Source: Propionivibrio sp.
GTDB lineage: Bacteria; Pseudomonadota; Gammaproteobacteria; Burkholderiales; Rhodocyclaceae
DNA length: 64,000 nt
Assembly: GCF_029255185.1 (NCBI RefSeq)
Contig: NZ_JAPUVO010000119.1
Location: 1 to 64,000, forward strand
Direction: 5' to 3'
The notes beneath the pieces were generated by a model that did no database searches, was not told the origin of the DNA, and saw only the letters and a list, made by a program, of their open reading frames with translations. The position numbers and the translations under genes are program-made. How positions within the stretch are numbered: the first letter of the stretch is position 1; each line of letters begins with the position of its first letter. This document shows, one piece after another, positions 46,462 through 55,565 of the stretch.

Positions 46462-48699
46462 TTACCTCCCGGATTGGACTGCTGGTGAATTACTGGTGAG
46501 TGCAGAAAACGATGGGTTGTTCCGGTGCGGCAGCAAACGCTCCTCTTCAGAGCGGGTGACGATATTCACCAGCGCCGCGACATCAAGGATGAGCGCCACT
46601 TCGCCGCTGCCAAGAATGGTCGAACCGCCGATGCCGCGCAAATGGGCGAACATGCGACCGAGCGGTTTGATGACGGTCTGGAATTCGCCCATCAACTGGT
46701 CGACCACGATGCCGGCGCGCTGCCCGGAAAACTGGACGACGACAATGCTTTCGCGCGCTGGTGCCTGACCTTCCGTCTCGAACAATTCGCGCAGGCGGAC
46801 AAAAGGCAGCGCTTCACCGCGCAGATTGAGGAAGTTGCGGTCACCGGTGAGATTTTTGTGCTCAATGCACTCGACGACCGAATCAAGCGGAATGACGTAA
46901 GAGGCCTTTTCGATGCCGACCAGGAAGCCGTCGATAATCGCCAACGTCAGCGGCAGGCGGATGGTGAAGGTCGATCCCTCGCCTTCGACCGAGCTCACTT
47001 CGACGGTGCCGCGCAGCGACAAGATGTTGCGCCGAACAACGTCCATGCCGACGCCGCGCCCAGAGAGCTTGGATACTTTTTCGACGGTCGAGAAACCGGG
47101 TTCGAAAATAAGGTTGACCAATTCGTTGTCGGAGAGCGTATCGCCGGGCTGGATTAGTTCGCGTTCAATCGCTTTGGCGCGGATTCTTTCGCGGTTGAGC
47201 CCGCCACCGTCGTCCGATACCTGAATGACGATAATTCCCGAGTCGTGGTAGGCGTTAAGCGAAACGCGGCCGCAGGCCGGCTTGCCGCGCTCAAGGCGGA
47301 CAGCAGCCGATTCGATACCGTGATCGAGCGAATTGCGTACCAGGTGCATGAGCGGGTCGCCGATCTTTTCGACAACCGTCTTGTCGAGCTCGGTTTCAGC
47401 GCCGCTGATCGAGAGCTCGATTTCCTTGCCCAGTTCCTTGGCCACGTCGCGCACGACGCGATTAAAGCGCGTGAAAGTGTCGCCGATCTGCACCATGCGC
47501 AGTTGCAGCGCCGAATCACGGATGCTTTCAACAAGGCGTGAAAGTACCGAGGTAGCTTCAACGAGTTCGCTCTGGCGACTTTTGAGCGCCAGCAAATTGG
47601 CCGAGGCGCCGGCGATCACCAGTTCGCCGACCAGGTCGATGAGTTCATCAAGCTTGTCGGCATGGACACGAACCAGTTGCGCTTCGTGCGCTTTTTTCTC
47701 GATGATCTGGGTTTGCTTGACGATGGCGGCGTCGACGATCTCCTTGTGTACTACCTTGCTCTCGACCAGGATTTCGCCCAGTGGCGGCTGATCGCATTCC
47801 CGGGCGGTGGCCGCCGAACCGGTTTTCTGAGCCTGCAGCCCCTGGTCGATTTCGCCCTGTGTCAAGGCGCCGCAGCGCACCAGCATTTCGCCGATGCGCA
47901 TCGGGTCTTCCGGCAGTTCCTTGAGCAGGCGAATGTAGTCGGCCACATTACTGTGCGGTGGCAGGATACGCAGATCGCATTCTTCGCTGACGAAATTGAA
48001 GACGTTTTCGATATCGGCTTTGGTCGCCTTGGTCTGGAGGCGGATCTCAAAACCCAGGTAGCAGGATTCGGGATCCATGTCAGCGGCAGCCGGTATGGCG
48101 TCGGCGATGGTCTCGATGCCGATGATTTCACCCAGGCTGCCAAGGTAGCGGATGAAGGAGAGCGGGTCCATGCCACCGCGCAGGACGTTGCGACCGAAAC
48201 GCACCGAGATGTGCCAACTGTCGGTGTTGACGACGCCGCCGCCATAGCTTTCAACTTCGACCAAATCGTCGTGTAGCGCAATGCCGGATTGGCCGGTGGT
48301 GGAGGGCTGCACGGCGTCGAGAATCTCTTTCAGGCGCAGGGTCAGGGCCGTGCCGCGCGCGAGCAGGTCGGCGGCGGGTTCGGCTTGTTGCGCAGCGAGT
48401 ACGCCGATCAGGTTGCCCATGTGGTCGCAGCATTCAAGCAGCAGGGTGGTCAACGGCGGGCTAACGGCAATCTCGGAATTGCGCAGTGAGTCGAGCAGGT
48501 TTTCAACAAAGTGCGTGAAGGTGACGATGAAGTGGCATTCGACCACCCCAGCGCCGCCCTTGATGGTATGTGCGGCGCGGAAAATGCCGTTAATGTTGTC
48601 GTGATCGTCCGGGGTCTGTTCGAGTCGCAACAGGCGCGCTTCCATTTCGGCGAGCTGCTCGCGGCTTTCCTGAACATATACGTTGGTCAGTTCGTCCAT
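46462..48699 (-). CDS. cheA: Chemotaxis histidine kinase CheA
   Basis: A 745-residue kinase: Hpt domain with His44 (RAAHTIKGGAG), then a linker region with a P2-like fold (SFIRYLGSLGEIIGIETI) and a second segment GEMLVRCGALTQGEIDQGLQAQ. Dimerisation helix, ATPase domain (HLVRNSLDHGIE, GRGVGMDVVRRN) and CheW-like C-terminus follow. It starts the block cheA-receptor-cheW; only three bases separate it from the receptor gene. The linker segment is of a kind seen in alternative chemosensory systems; the behavioural output is not known. Confidence 0.94.
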   Translation of the reverse strand: MDELTNVYVQESREQLAEMEARLLRLEQTPDDHDNINGIFRAAHTIKGGAGVVECHFIVTFTHFVENLLDSLRNSEIAVSPPLTTLLLECCDHMGNLIGVLAAQQAEPAADLLARGTALTLRLKEILDAVQPSTTGQSGIALHDDLVEVESYGGGVVNTDSWHISVRFGRNVLRGGMDPLSFIRYLGSLGEIIGIETIADAIPAAADMDPESCYLGFEIRLQTKATKADIENVFNFVSEECDLRILPPHSNVADYIRLLKELPEDPMRIGEMLVRCGALTQGEIDQGLQAQKTGSAATARECDQPPLGEILVESKVVHKEIVDAAIVKQTQIIEKKAHEAQLVRVHADKLDELIDLVGELVIAGASANLLALKSRQSELVEATSVLSRLVESIRDSALQLRMVQIGDTFTRFNRVVRDVAKELGKEIELSISGAETELDKTVVEKIGDPLMHLVRNSLDHGIESAAVRLERGKPACGRVSLNAYHDSGIIVIQVSDDGGGLNRERIRAKAIERELIQPGDTLSDNELVNLIFEPGFSTVEKVSKLSGRGVGMDVVRRNILSLRGTVEVSSVEGEGSTFTIRLPLTLAIIDGFLVGIEKASYVIPLDSVVECIEHKNLTGDRNFLNLRGEALPFVRLRELFETEGQAPARESIVVVQFSGQRAGIVVDQLMGEFQTVIKPLGRMFAHLRGIGGSTILGSGEVALILDVAALVNIVTRSEEERLLPHRNNPSFSALTSNSPAVQSGR

Positions 48700-48733
48700 G
48701 CGCTTCTCCGTTCACTCTCCGTTCATTCTCCGC

Positions 48734-49039
48734 TCAGGACGCTTCGGCTGCCGGGATGACCAGCGGGTCGCCGAGCTCTGCGGCGAGCTTGCAAAAGTCG
48801 ATCACCGAGCGCACCGACTGGCTGTGCGCGACGATGGAAAGCCGCTTGCCGGTGCGTTGCGCCTCTTTTTTGAGCAGGATTAGCAGTTGCAGTCCGGCGG
48901 TGTCGATCTGGTTGACCTGGAGCAGGTCAAGTTCAAGGTCATCGGTGCTGTCCAGGGCGTCGAGCAATTTGTTTTTTTGCTCAAGCGCGTGGTAGATAGT
49001 CAAATCCTGGGTGAGTGAAAGGAGTTGGGTCGTGGACAT
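48734..49039 (-). CDS. STAS-domain protein (anti-sigma-factor-antagonist type)
   Basis: A 101-residue single STAS domain (LELDLLQVNQIDTAGLQLLILLKKEAQ). The usual phospho-acceptor serine is replaced by Thr47 in QIDTAGLQ. It lies between cheY and cheA. The true start is ATG 49039, although the frame is open upstream. A role in partner switching or as a localisation factor in the chemosensory array is inferred. Confidence 0.85.
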   Translation of the reverse strand: MSTTQLLSLTQDLTIYHALEQKNKLLDALDSTDDLELDLLQVNQIDTAGLQLLILLKKEAQRTGKRLSIVAHSQSVRSVIDFCKLAAELGDPLVIPAAEAS

Positions 49040-49103
49040 GATGAACTCTCTGGGGCAAACTGAAGCAACTCGATTGAGCTGGCCTTGGCGGCGTGCGCCA
49101 GCC

Positions 49104-49469
49104 TTACTTGATGACCAGCTTGATGGTGTTGAGCAACTCGTCGGCAGTCGCCGGTTTGACGATCCAGCCCGAGGCGCCGGCAGCCTTGGCCTCAAGCTTT
49201 CTCGATTGCTGCGATTCAGTGGTCAGGAAAAGAATCGGAACAAACTTGTAGTCCGGCAGTTTGCGTACTTCTTTGATCAGCTCAATCCCGTCCATTCCGG
49301 GCATGTTGAGGTCGGTGATGAGCAGGTTGATTTTGACCCCGGCGTTGAATTTTTTGAGTGCCTCCTCCGAGTTGGCGGCCCTTTCGACTGTGTAGCCAGC
49401 CTTGTTCAGTATGCTAGAGATACTCAACAAGATTGTGGCTGAATCATCAACTAGCATGATCGTGCTCAT
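49104..49469 (-). CDS. cheY: CheY-like single-domain response regulator
   Basis: A 121-residue receiver with the acidic pair Asp8/Asp9, acceptor Asp53 (LLITDLNMPGMDG), Thr in LFLTTES and Lys in WIVKPA. It is the likely phosphoryl acceptor of the CheA encoded two genes later and lies 65 bases before the STAS gene. Confidence 0.93.
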   Translation of the reverse strand: MSTIMLVDDSATILLSISSILNKAGYTVERAANSEEALKKFNAGVKINLLITDLNMPGMDGIELIKEVRKLPDYKFVPILFLTTESQQSRKLEAKAAGASGWIVKPATADELLNTIKLVIK

Positions 49470-49583
49470 GGTGCCCCTCTTTTGACTATTCCCGGCGTTG
49501 TACGCAGCCGATGTTCCAATGTGACGAAGGTCAGATACCCCTTCTTCCTTTACCCAAAGTACATGGTCTCAAAAATCCTTTAC

Positions 49584-49630
49584 CTTGTGCATCCGTGGAA
49601 ACCGCATAAAACTGCGGGAACTACGGAGTC
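49584..49630. repeat. Short dispersed hairpin repeat (TTGTGCATCCGT ... AACTACGGAG)
   Basis: A 47-base segment that recurs, with a different middle, at 55499-55545. Ends share TTGTGCATCCGT and AACTACGGAG; the arms are complementary (TCCGT/ACGGA), more so in the other copy. It lies between the HDOD and cheY genes. Confidence 0.6.
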
Positions 49631-49644
49631 GATTTTGGTCCAGC

Positions 49645-50484
49645 TTAGCCTTTCAATGCGGCGCTCAGCGAGGCGACCTCCGCAGCCGATTCGGCAAGGA
49701 TGCTGGTCAGCGTTTCGTCGTCGATCAGCACGTCCAGTTCGACGTCCATTCCCTTGCGACTCATCCCGGCCAGGGCGTCGATTGGCGATTCGATTGGCGA
49801 TAGTTGGTTGGCCAGCAATAGCGTGTCGCCGAGCGAGGATGGCGGCATAGCCAGGAAGCCTGACCACAGGGTCTCCATGGCGTCGAGAATGTGTGTCGGC
49901 ACTTCCAGAGCCTGTAGCACGGCACGCCCGACACTGGCTTCGCCTTCGCCGTGCCAGAGTTCGAGATCGCGGGTCAGCAGGCCGGGAAAGGTGCTGGCGC
50001 GGGCGATCAGGTAGAAGCTGCCAACTTCATGCACGATGCCAGCGAAGAAGGCGGCATCCGGGTTTTGCCGGGTGACGCGGCGGGCGATGACGCGTGCCAG
50101 TGAGGCGACGCTGGCGGTGTGTTCCCAGAGCTTGGCGGCCAGTGCACGGTGCTCTTCCACTTTCGACATTTCTTTCATCTGGCGCACGATGACGGCGGCG
50201 GCGAGCGCGCGCAGGGTGGCGAAACCGAGCCGCGCGATGGCGCTCTTAAGCTCGGTGATGGCGCGGCCGCCGGGGTTGTAGGCGACCGAATTGGCGATGG
50301 CAAGAACACGTGTGACAAGGATCGGTTCGGCGCAGACCAGCTTGCCAAGCGCGTCGATGGCACAGTCGGGATCGTCAAGCATGCGTTGCACACGCAAGGC
50401 GATTTCAGTATGCGTGGGGAAGACGATGTCGCCGCGTGCGGCGTCGGCCGCTATGGCGTCGAGAGCTGAGCGAACGTCCATCAT
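49645..50484 (-). CDS. HDOD domain protein
   Basis: A 279-residue protein with the HDOD core ([29 protein letters not shown] and [17 protein letters not shown]). The HD metal site is not complete, as usual for HDOD proteins, which act in signalling rather than hydrolysis. Its ATG overlaps the cheB stop (ATGA), so it is translationally coupled to CheB; the function within the cluster is unknown. Confidence 0.88.
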   Translation of the reverse strand: MMDVRSALDAIAADAARGDIVFPTHTEIALRVQRMLDDPDCAIDALGKLVCAEPILVTRVLAIANSVAYNPGGRAITELKSAIARLGFATLRALAAAVIVRQMKEMSKVEEHRALAAKLWEHTASVASLARVIARRVTRQNPDAAFFAGIVHEVGSFYLIARASTFPGLLTRDLELWHGEGEASVGRAVLQALEVPTHILDAMETLWSGFLAMPPSSLGDTLLLANQLSPIESPIDALAGMSRKGMDVELDVLIDDETLTSILAESAAEVASLSAALKG

Positions 50485-51563
50485 TGAACTTCCTTGGTGA
50501 GGTTGGCGCCGTGGCTGACAATGGCCGCCGGGATCTGATCGAGGGGCAGGGTCAAATCAACGGCCCCCAGCTTGATGGCTTCCTTTGGCATGCCGAAAAC
50601 AACACAACTGGCTTCGTCCTGGGCGATGGTCCGGGCCCCGGCGTCATGCATTTCTTTGAGGCCGCGTGCGCCGTCATCACCCATTCCGGTCATGATAATG
50701 CCCAGCGCATTGGCGCCAGCGAACTTGGCGACCGAGCGGAACAGGACGTCCACCGACGGTTTGTGACGATTGACCAGCGGTCCGTCGATGACGTCGACGA
50801 TGTACTGCGTACCGTTGCGCCTGAGCATCATGTGCTTTCCGCCGGGGGCGATGAGCGCACGGCCGGGTATCACCTGGTCACCGTTCTGAGCTTCACGTAC
50901 CTCGATCTGGGAGAGGGTATGCAGGCGTTCGGCGAACATCGCGGTGAATACAGCCGGCATGTGCTGGACGATGACTATCCCCAGGCTGGTGGCCGGCAGG
51001 CGCGTGAGGACGGCTTCGAGTGCATGTGTGCCGCCGGTCGAGGTGCCGATGGCGATGACCTGGTCAGTGGTGCGTTTGAGCGCCGGGGTGTAGTTGGCGC
51101 TGAGTACGGCGTCGGCCGACAGTTTGGGGCGGTTGCTGGTCATGCCGAGGGTGCGCACGTTGGCTTTTGCTGCGCTAAGTACGGCCTGCACGATGTCGCC
51201 GGAGGCGTCTTCAAGAAAGCTTTTGAGACCGAACTTGGGTTTGGTGATGATCGCCACGGCGCCAGCCGCCAGGGCTTTGAAGGTCGCTTGCGTGCCCTGT
51301 TCGGCGAGCGAGGAACAAACGACCACCGGCGTCGGGTGCTCGGCCATGATTTTCTTGAGGAAGGTGATGCCGTCCATGCGCGGTGTTTCGATGTCGATGA
51401 TCAGTACATCCGGCCATATCAAACGCATTTTCTCAAGTGCGAGAATGGGGTCGGAGGTGGCGGCAATGACTTCGATGCCGGGGTCGCTAACTAGCGCCTG
51501 GGTGACGAACTGGCGTACCACCGCCGATTCATCAACGATCATCACCTTGATTTTATCCACCAT
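50481..51563 (-). CDS. cheB: Chemotaxis methylesterase/deamidase CheB
   Basis: Receiver domain with Asp57 ([12 protein letters not shown]) joined to the methylesterase domain with the triad Ser175 ([11 protein letters not shown]), His201 (VQHMP) and Asp296 (MTGMGDDGA). 360 residues. It removes methyl groups from receptor glutamates. Overlaps cheD by 11 bases and the HDOD gene by four. Confidence 0.95.
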   Translation of the reverse strand: MVDKIKVMIVDESAVVRQFVTQALVSDPGIEVIAATSDPILALEKMRLIWPDVLIIDIETPRMDGITFLKKIMAEHPTPVVVCSSLAEQGTQATFKALAAGAVAIITKPKFGLKSFLEDASGDIVQAVLSAAKANVRTLGMTSNRPKLSADAVLSANYTPALKRTTDQVIAIGTSTGGTHALEAVLTRLPATSLGIVIVQHMPAVFTAMFAERLHTLSQIEVREAQNGDQVIPGRALIAPGGKHMMLRRNGTQYIVDVIDGPLVNRHKPSVDVLFRSVAKFAGANALGIIMTGMGDDGARGLKEMHDAGARTIAQDEASCVVFGMPKEAIKLGAVDLTLPLDQIPAAIVSHGANLTKEVQ

Positions 51564-52077
51564 GGCCGCTCCTGATTTTGGCGCCGGCGCCTTCCGGGAA
51601 AGCTAGCCAGACCTCGCCGCTCCAGAGGTCGAAGTGCAGCTTGCGCCGCCCGCTGCCAGCCACATGTTCAGCGATCAGGGCGATATGCCGGGAGGCTAGA
51701 AGACGGTGCGCGTAGTCGATGTTGCGGGCGCCGATGTCCATGCCCTTGCCTTTGCCACCCGTGAACATGTTGGCGCCACCGAACAGCTTGGCCTGGTACT
51801 CGCTGGGGCGTGTTCCGGCCGCTTCGACATGCTGCAGAAAAAGATCGAAGGCTTCGCTGGCGTAACGGCCATCGAGCGCGCTATCCGGCGTGCGCGGGCG
51901 TTCGGTCATCATGTAGTGGCACATGCCGCCGATGCGTTGGCGCGGGTGCCAGAGGGTGATCGACACGCAGGAGCCAAGCAGGGTCGAGATGCGCGTCTGG
52001 CCACTGCCGAAATGGAAGTCACCGGGCCGCAGGACGACGGTGTGAGCGGCTTCGGTGGTGTGTGGTATGTGGGTCAT
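51553..52077 (-). CDS. cheD: Chemoreceptor glutamine deamidase CheD
   Basis: A 174-residue deamidase with catalytic Cys37 (LLGSCVSI) and His54 (GGMCHYMM), and the later block KLFGGANMF. It converts receptor glutamines to glutamates. A second, more divergent CheD is encoded at 53074. Confidence 0.93.
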   Translation of the reverse strand: MTHIPHTTEAAHTVVLRPGDFHFGSGQTRISTLLGSCVSITLWHPRQRIGGMCHYMMTERPRTPDSALDGRYASEAFDLFLQHVEAAGTRPSEYQAKLFGGANMFTGGKGKGMDIGARNIDYAHRLLASRHIALIAEHVAGSGRRKLHFDLWSGEVWLAFPEGAGAKIRSGHGG

Positions 52078-52094
52078 TCTGGATGATTCTCTTA

Positions 52095-52256
52095 TTCACC
52101 GCAAAGCCGCAAAGGACGCGGAGTGCCGCAAAGGGAATCAAGGACTTGTCCTTGCTGGCCGCCATTGATAGTCCTATCACCACAAGTGGAAAATAAAAAG
52201 ACCCTAAATCCGTTCTTCTTTGCGATCTTCGCGCCTTTGCGCCTTCGCGGTGAAAT
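52095..52256. repeat. Intergenic inverted repeat built on a GCGCAAAGG word, inside the chemosensory cluster
   Basis: TTCACCGCAAAGCCGCAAAGG (52095 on) pairs imperfectly with the complement of 52216-52256 (which ends CTTCGCGGTGAAAT). It fills the gap between cheR and cheD and, transcribed, would form a long hairpin that could reduce readthrough. Confidence 0.65.
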
Positions 52257-52264
52257 CATGAGGT

Positions 52265-53074
52265 TCATGGTTTGCGGTAGATCGTCGGACGGATGGCGGT
52301 GACGTGGTCGGTGATGCCGTTGAGTGTTTCGGAATGGCCGATGATCAGGTGGCCGCCGGGCTGTAGCCGGGGTAGCAGGTTGTGCACGACCCGGGTCTTG
52401 GTCTGTGCGTCGAAGTAGATCATCACGTTGCGCAGAAAGATGACTTCGAACTCGCCAATGTCGGCGTCGACTGGATGCATCAGGTTAATCTGGTGGAAGC
52501 TGGTTTTCTTGCGCAGTTCCGGCGTGATGAGAAAGGTTCCGGAATTCGAGCGAACGCCTTTCAGGCAGTATTTGCGCATGTGTCCCGGCGGGATGCCTTC
52601 GGTGCGCGCCAGCGAATAATGACCGGCAGCGGCTTTGGCCAGGACCTTGCTGCTGATGTCCGAGCCGACGATTTCCCACGGGGTGTTGGGGAGTGCCTCA
52701 GCCAATGTCATGGCGATTGAATAGGCTTCTTCGCCGCTCGAACTGGCCGCGCTCCAGACGCGAAAGGTCGACGGGCTGGTGTGCGTGGCAAGAATTTCGT
52801 TGCGCAGGAAATCGAAATGCTTGGGCTCGCGGAAGAAGTAGGTCTCGTTGGTGGTCAGCAGGTCGACCATGGTCTGGATTTCTTCCGGAAAGTTGCCGGT
52901 GGCCAGCATCCGGTAGTAGTCGCCAAAGCTCGATAGCTCGTACTGCTTCAGTCGTCGGGTAAGACGGCCGACGAGCAGGATTTTTTTTGCGTCGCTCAGA
53001 CTGATCCCGGCAATTTTGTAGATCAGGCGCTGGAACAGCCCGAATTCCTGGTCGGTAATGGTGGCATTGATCAT
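52265..53074 (-). CDS. cheR: Chemoreceptor methyltransferase CheR
   Basis: A SAM-dependent methyltransferase of 269 residues. It has the N-terminal helical domain, LLTTNETYFFREPKHF, the SAM motif VWSAASSSGEEAYSIAM (serines where many homologues have CST) and VIFLRNVMIYFDAQ. The ATG overlaps the stop of the second cheD by one base (TGATG). Confidence 0.94.
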   Translation of the reverse strand: MINATITDQEFGLFQRLIYKIAGISLSDAKKILLVGRLTRRLKQYELSSFGDYYRMLATGNFPEEIQTMVDLLTTNETYFFREPKHFDFLRNEILATHTSPSTFRVWSAASSSGEEAYSIAMTLAEALPNTPWEIVGSDISSKVLAKAAAGHYSLARTEGIPPGHMRKYCLKGVRSNSGTFLITPELRKKTSFHQINLMHPVDADIGEFEVIFLRNVMIYFDAQTKTRVVHNLLPRLQPGGHLIIGHSETLNGITDHVTAIRPTIYRKP

Positions 53075-53685
53075 CAGAAGAGCTCGATCTTGTGGTCGGC
53101 AGCTTTCGGTTTCTGCAACAGCATTTCGGCGTAGGCGCGCTCTTCACGGGCAATTACTTCGGCATTAACCATATTGGTCACCAGGCGCTTGCAGAAGGCT
53201 TCACCGTTAAAAGGGAGAAAAATTATTTTTCGCGACCAAGGGCCGAGGAAGTCGGAGGAGCGCAGCGGGATGCCCTCGCGCACAAGCCAATCTTTGGCGA
53301 AATTTGCGTTACGCAAACCGATACTCAGGGAGCCTGCGTCGGTATCGATGATGGTGCCGCCGCCAAACGCCTTAGCTTGTAGGCGCGCCTTCTTTGCCCC
53401 CTTGCCCAGCAAGGCGTTGAGCAGAGCCTCCATGGCGAAATCGCCGGACAGCATGGAGTCGACGTCGCCGTGTTTGCTGCGGCCCATGTCGGGCAGCATG
53501 AAGTGGTTGATCCCGCCGATCTTCAATTGCGGATCGAAAAGGCAGACGGCGACGCAGGAGCCGAGCAGGGTGGACAGGGGCTTCTCGCTGTCGATCAGCC
53601 AGGCTCCCGGCTGTACGACGCGGGCGTAACGCTCGATATCCTTTACCGGCAGGCTGGCGTAATCCAGGGTAATTATCTCGGGCAG
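53074..53685 (-). CDS. cheD: Second CheD-like deamidase, start codon unclear
   Basis: The conserved CheD Cys lies in [12 protein letters not shown] (Cys codon 53554-53556) and the His in KIGGINHFML. The frame upstream is open only back to the TAA at 53698-53700, which is also the stop of the preceding response regulator in the same frame. No ATG, GTG or TTG occurs in that stretch; the first is a TTG at 53526, which would omit the catalytic Cys. CTG codons at 53685 (LPEIITLDYASLP) and 53667 are possible starts; I use 53685. Readthrough of the TAA or a sequence error are alternatives. Homologues, from memory, keep the N-terminal PGAWLIDSEK block. Confidence 0.7.
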   Translation of the reverse strand: MPEIITLDYASLPVKDIERYARVVQPGAWLIDSEKPLSTLLGSCVAVCLFDPQLKIGGINHFMLPDMGRSKHGDVDSMLSGDFAMEALLNALLGKGAKKARLQAKAFGGGTIIDTDAGSLSIGLRNANFAKDWLVREGIPLRSSDFLGPWSRKIIFLPFNGEAFCKRLVTNMVNAEVIAREERAYAEMLLQKPKAADHKIELF

Positions 53686-53697
53686 GCTCGCTGACGG

Positions 53698-54825
53698 TTA
53701 GTTGCTGCGCAACTGAGCGAGATTGTCGTTCAGGCGTTGCAGCACCACCTGCGTTTCGTTGTCGCGATTGAGCAACTTGACCATCTGGTCCATGAAATTG
53801 CCGACCAGGTCTTGCAAGAATTTTTCCTGAATGTCGGTCAGCCCAAGGCGGTAGAAGGAGTTTAATAGCGTTTTCTGGAGCTCGTCGATGAGTTTGGAAC
53901 TGGCGGTGGTATTGCCCTGCTGCACCTCGCGCAGTGACATGAGCGTGTCGCCAATGTCTTTCAGTGCGGTCTGGATGCCCATCTGGGCGAGGCGGTTGTC
54001 CTCTTCCATCTGCAGCGCTTTTAGTCGCGAGTCGACTCCCTGTGCGGCAACAGATAGGTGATCACGCAAGCGTCCGCAAAAGTCTGGATCGTCCTTCGGC
54101 AGGTTATTAACCATTACTGTTACGCGCTCGAAGTTGTGCACGCTACGCTTGTGGAACTCGAAAATGCGCCCCTGGTCACGAAGGTGTTCAATGATGGAGA
54201 CCTCAAGTGGCAGATTTTGTCCAGCTGCGCTAAGTGTTTGCGTAGCGCTGCTAAGCCGTGTCTGCACGACACCGTCGAGCTTGAAGCGTTGCATCAGTTC
54301 GAGCAGGCCGATGGCGATCTCTTCGGCGCTGTCCATGGCGATCAGCTTGCTCATGAACTGGAGCAAAATGCCGGTCTCGTCCATGCTGGCTATGACCATT
54401 GAGGACAGTAGTTCGGCATCTTCAAGCCTGGCGGCCAGAGAGCGCTGATTGAGCATCAGGTTTTGCGCCACCATGAGCTTGCGCAAGAGTTCTTCGGGTT
54501 CGAAGGGCTTGACGATGAAATCTGCGCCACCGGCCTCGTAGCCCTGCACGCGATCCTCGATCCCGTCGTGGCCGGAGAGGAAAGTTACCGGCGTCAGGCG
54601 CAGCGCGGAATCATCTTTGATTTGGCGACAGAGGGTGTAGCCGTCCATGCCGGGCAGGCTGACATCGAGCAGAAAGAAGTCGGGTTTTTCCGTTGCCAGC
54701 CGCGCCAGGCAGTCTTCGGCGCTGGCAAAAGTCTGTACCTGGTAGTCGGGTTCGAGGGTGGTGCTAATGATTTCAAGAACGAGTGGGTCATCGTCGACAA
54801 CAAATACCGTGAAAGACTGATCCAT
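53698..54825 (-). CDS. Response regulator with long coiled-coil C-terminal region
   Basis: The receiver domain covers residues 1-125 (acidic cluster DDDP at 11-14, Asp54 in FFLLDVSLPGMDG, Lys in FIVKPFEP). About 250 residues of helical, coiled-coil-like sequence follow, with no DNA-binding or enzymatic motif. It lies between the Hpt gene and the second cheD, whose reading frame continues this one past the stop. A role in phosphorelay with the Hpt protein is inferred. Confidence 0.85.
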   Translation of the reverse strand: MDQSFTVFVVDDDPLVLEIISTTLEPDYQVQTFASAEDCLARLATEKPDFFLLDVSLPGMDGYTLCRQIKDDSALRLTPVTFLSGHDGIEDRVQGYEAGGADFIVKPFEPEELLRKLMVAQNLMLNQRSLAARLEDAELLSSMVIASMDETGILLQFMSKLIAMDSAEEIAIGLLELMQRFKLDGVVQTRLSSATQTLSAAGQNLPLEVSIIEHLRDQGRIFEFHKRSVHNFERVTVMVNNLPKDDPDFCGRLRDHLSVAAQGVDSRLKALQMEEDNRLAQMGIQTALKDIGDTLMSLREVQQGNTTASSKLIDELQKTLLNSFYRLGLTDIQEKFLQDLVGNFMDQMVKLLNRDNETQVVLQRLNDNLAQLRSN

Positions 54826-54867
54826 TGCTTGCCTCCTGTTATGTACGTTAGATGATTCAGTCGCGGT

Positions 54868-55251
54868 CTATTGCCCGCTTTCCCCCAGTGACGCTGAAAT
54901 CGCCCGGCTCATCTCGTCGACCGTGCGCTCAAGCTCTTCAAGCCAGAGGTTGGTGGGTTCTCCACTTTTCAGAGCCATTTCTAGCGACAGCGCGATTGAG
55001 TGCAGTTCGACCATGCCTAGCATTCCGCTTCGCCCCTTGAAGGCATGGGTTAGCTTGGTTGCCGTATCCGTTGCGCCAGCGCTGATCGCCGCACGAATCT
55101 GGCTGGTGGCGGTCGGCCCGTGAGTAACGAACTCGACAAGCCAGTGCCGGTAACGTGCCTCATCTCCAGCAAAGCGGGCGAGTGCTTCCCGGGTATGCAC
55201 CCCGGGCAGGGTGAGCCCGCCGGAAGGCGGTGGCGTGTGCGTTTCGTTCAT
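54868..55251 (-). CDS. Hpt (histidine phosphotransfer) domain protein
   Basis: A 127-residue single Hpt domain with His69 in KLTHAFKGRSGMLG. It is the first gene of the chemosensory cluster, 42 bases before the response regulator. It could pass phosphate between the hybrid kinase and that regulator, although the kinase has its own Hpt domain. Confidence 0.87.
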   Translation of the reverse strand: MNETHTPPPSGGLTLPGVHTREALARFAGDEARYRHWLVEFVTHGPTATSQIRAAISAGATDTATKLTHAFKGRSGMLGMVELHSIALSLEMALKSGEPTNLWLEELERTVDEMSRAISASLGESGQ

Positions 55252-55312
55252 GCCAAGATCCTTTTTGTGCTCAGAGGCTGTGAATTAATGGATAAACGCC
55301 TCCCAAGCCGTC

Positions 55313-55399
55313 ATTCCGGCGCAAGCCGGAATCCAGTGCCTTCCTCTGATATCCATAAAACAATCAGATAAACGAGCTAGACCCCGGCTTCCGCCGGGG
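55313..55399. repeat. Two short perfect hairpins of the ATTCCGGC / CCCCGGC kind
   Basis: ATTCCGGC-GCAA-GCCGGAAT (55313-55332) and CCCCGGC-TTCC-GCCGGGG (55382-55399) are perfect stems with four-base loops. They match a common intergenic repeat of betaproteobacteria. With the element at 55499 they fill the 314-base gap 55252-55565, where I see no gene. Confidence 0.7.
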
Positions 55400-55498
55400 T
55401 GACGAGCGTGGGAATCAGACAGTAATGATTTTTTCACAAACCCTCAGGGGTTACCAAGGATTACCTATTGGGATGACATGCTCCCAGAGTCGGCACTA

Positions 55499-55545
55499 TT
55501 TGTGCATCCGTAGTTTGTGCAGCAAACGGCGGAAACTACGGAGCC
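55499..55545. repeat. Second copy of the TTGTGCATCCGT hairpin repeat
   Basis: CCGTAGTTT pairs with AAACTACGG around a 16-base loop. The ends match the element at 49584-49630. Confidence 0.65.
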
Positions 55546-55565
55546 ATCGGTACGAAAACCCACGG

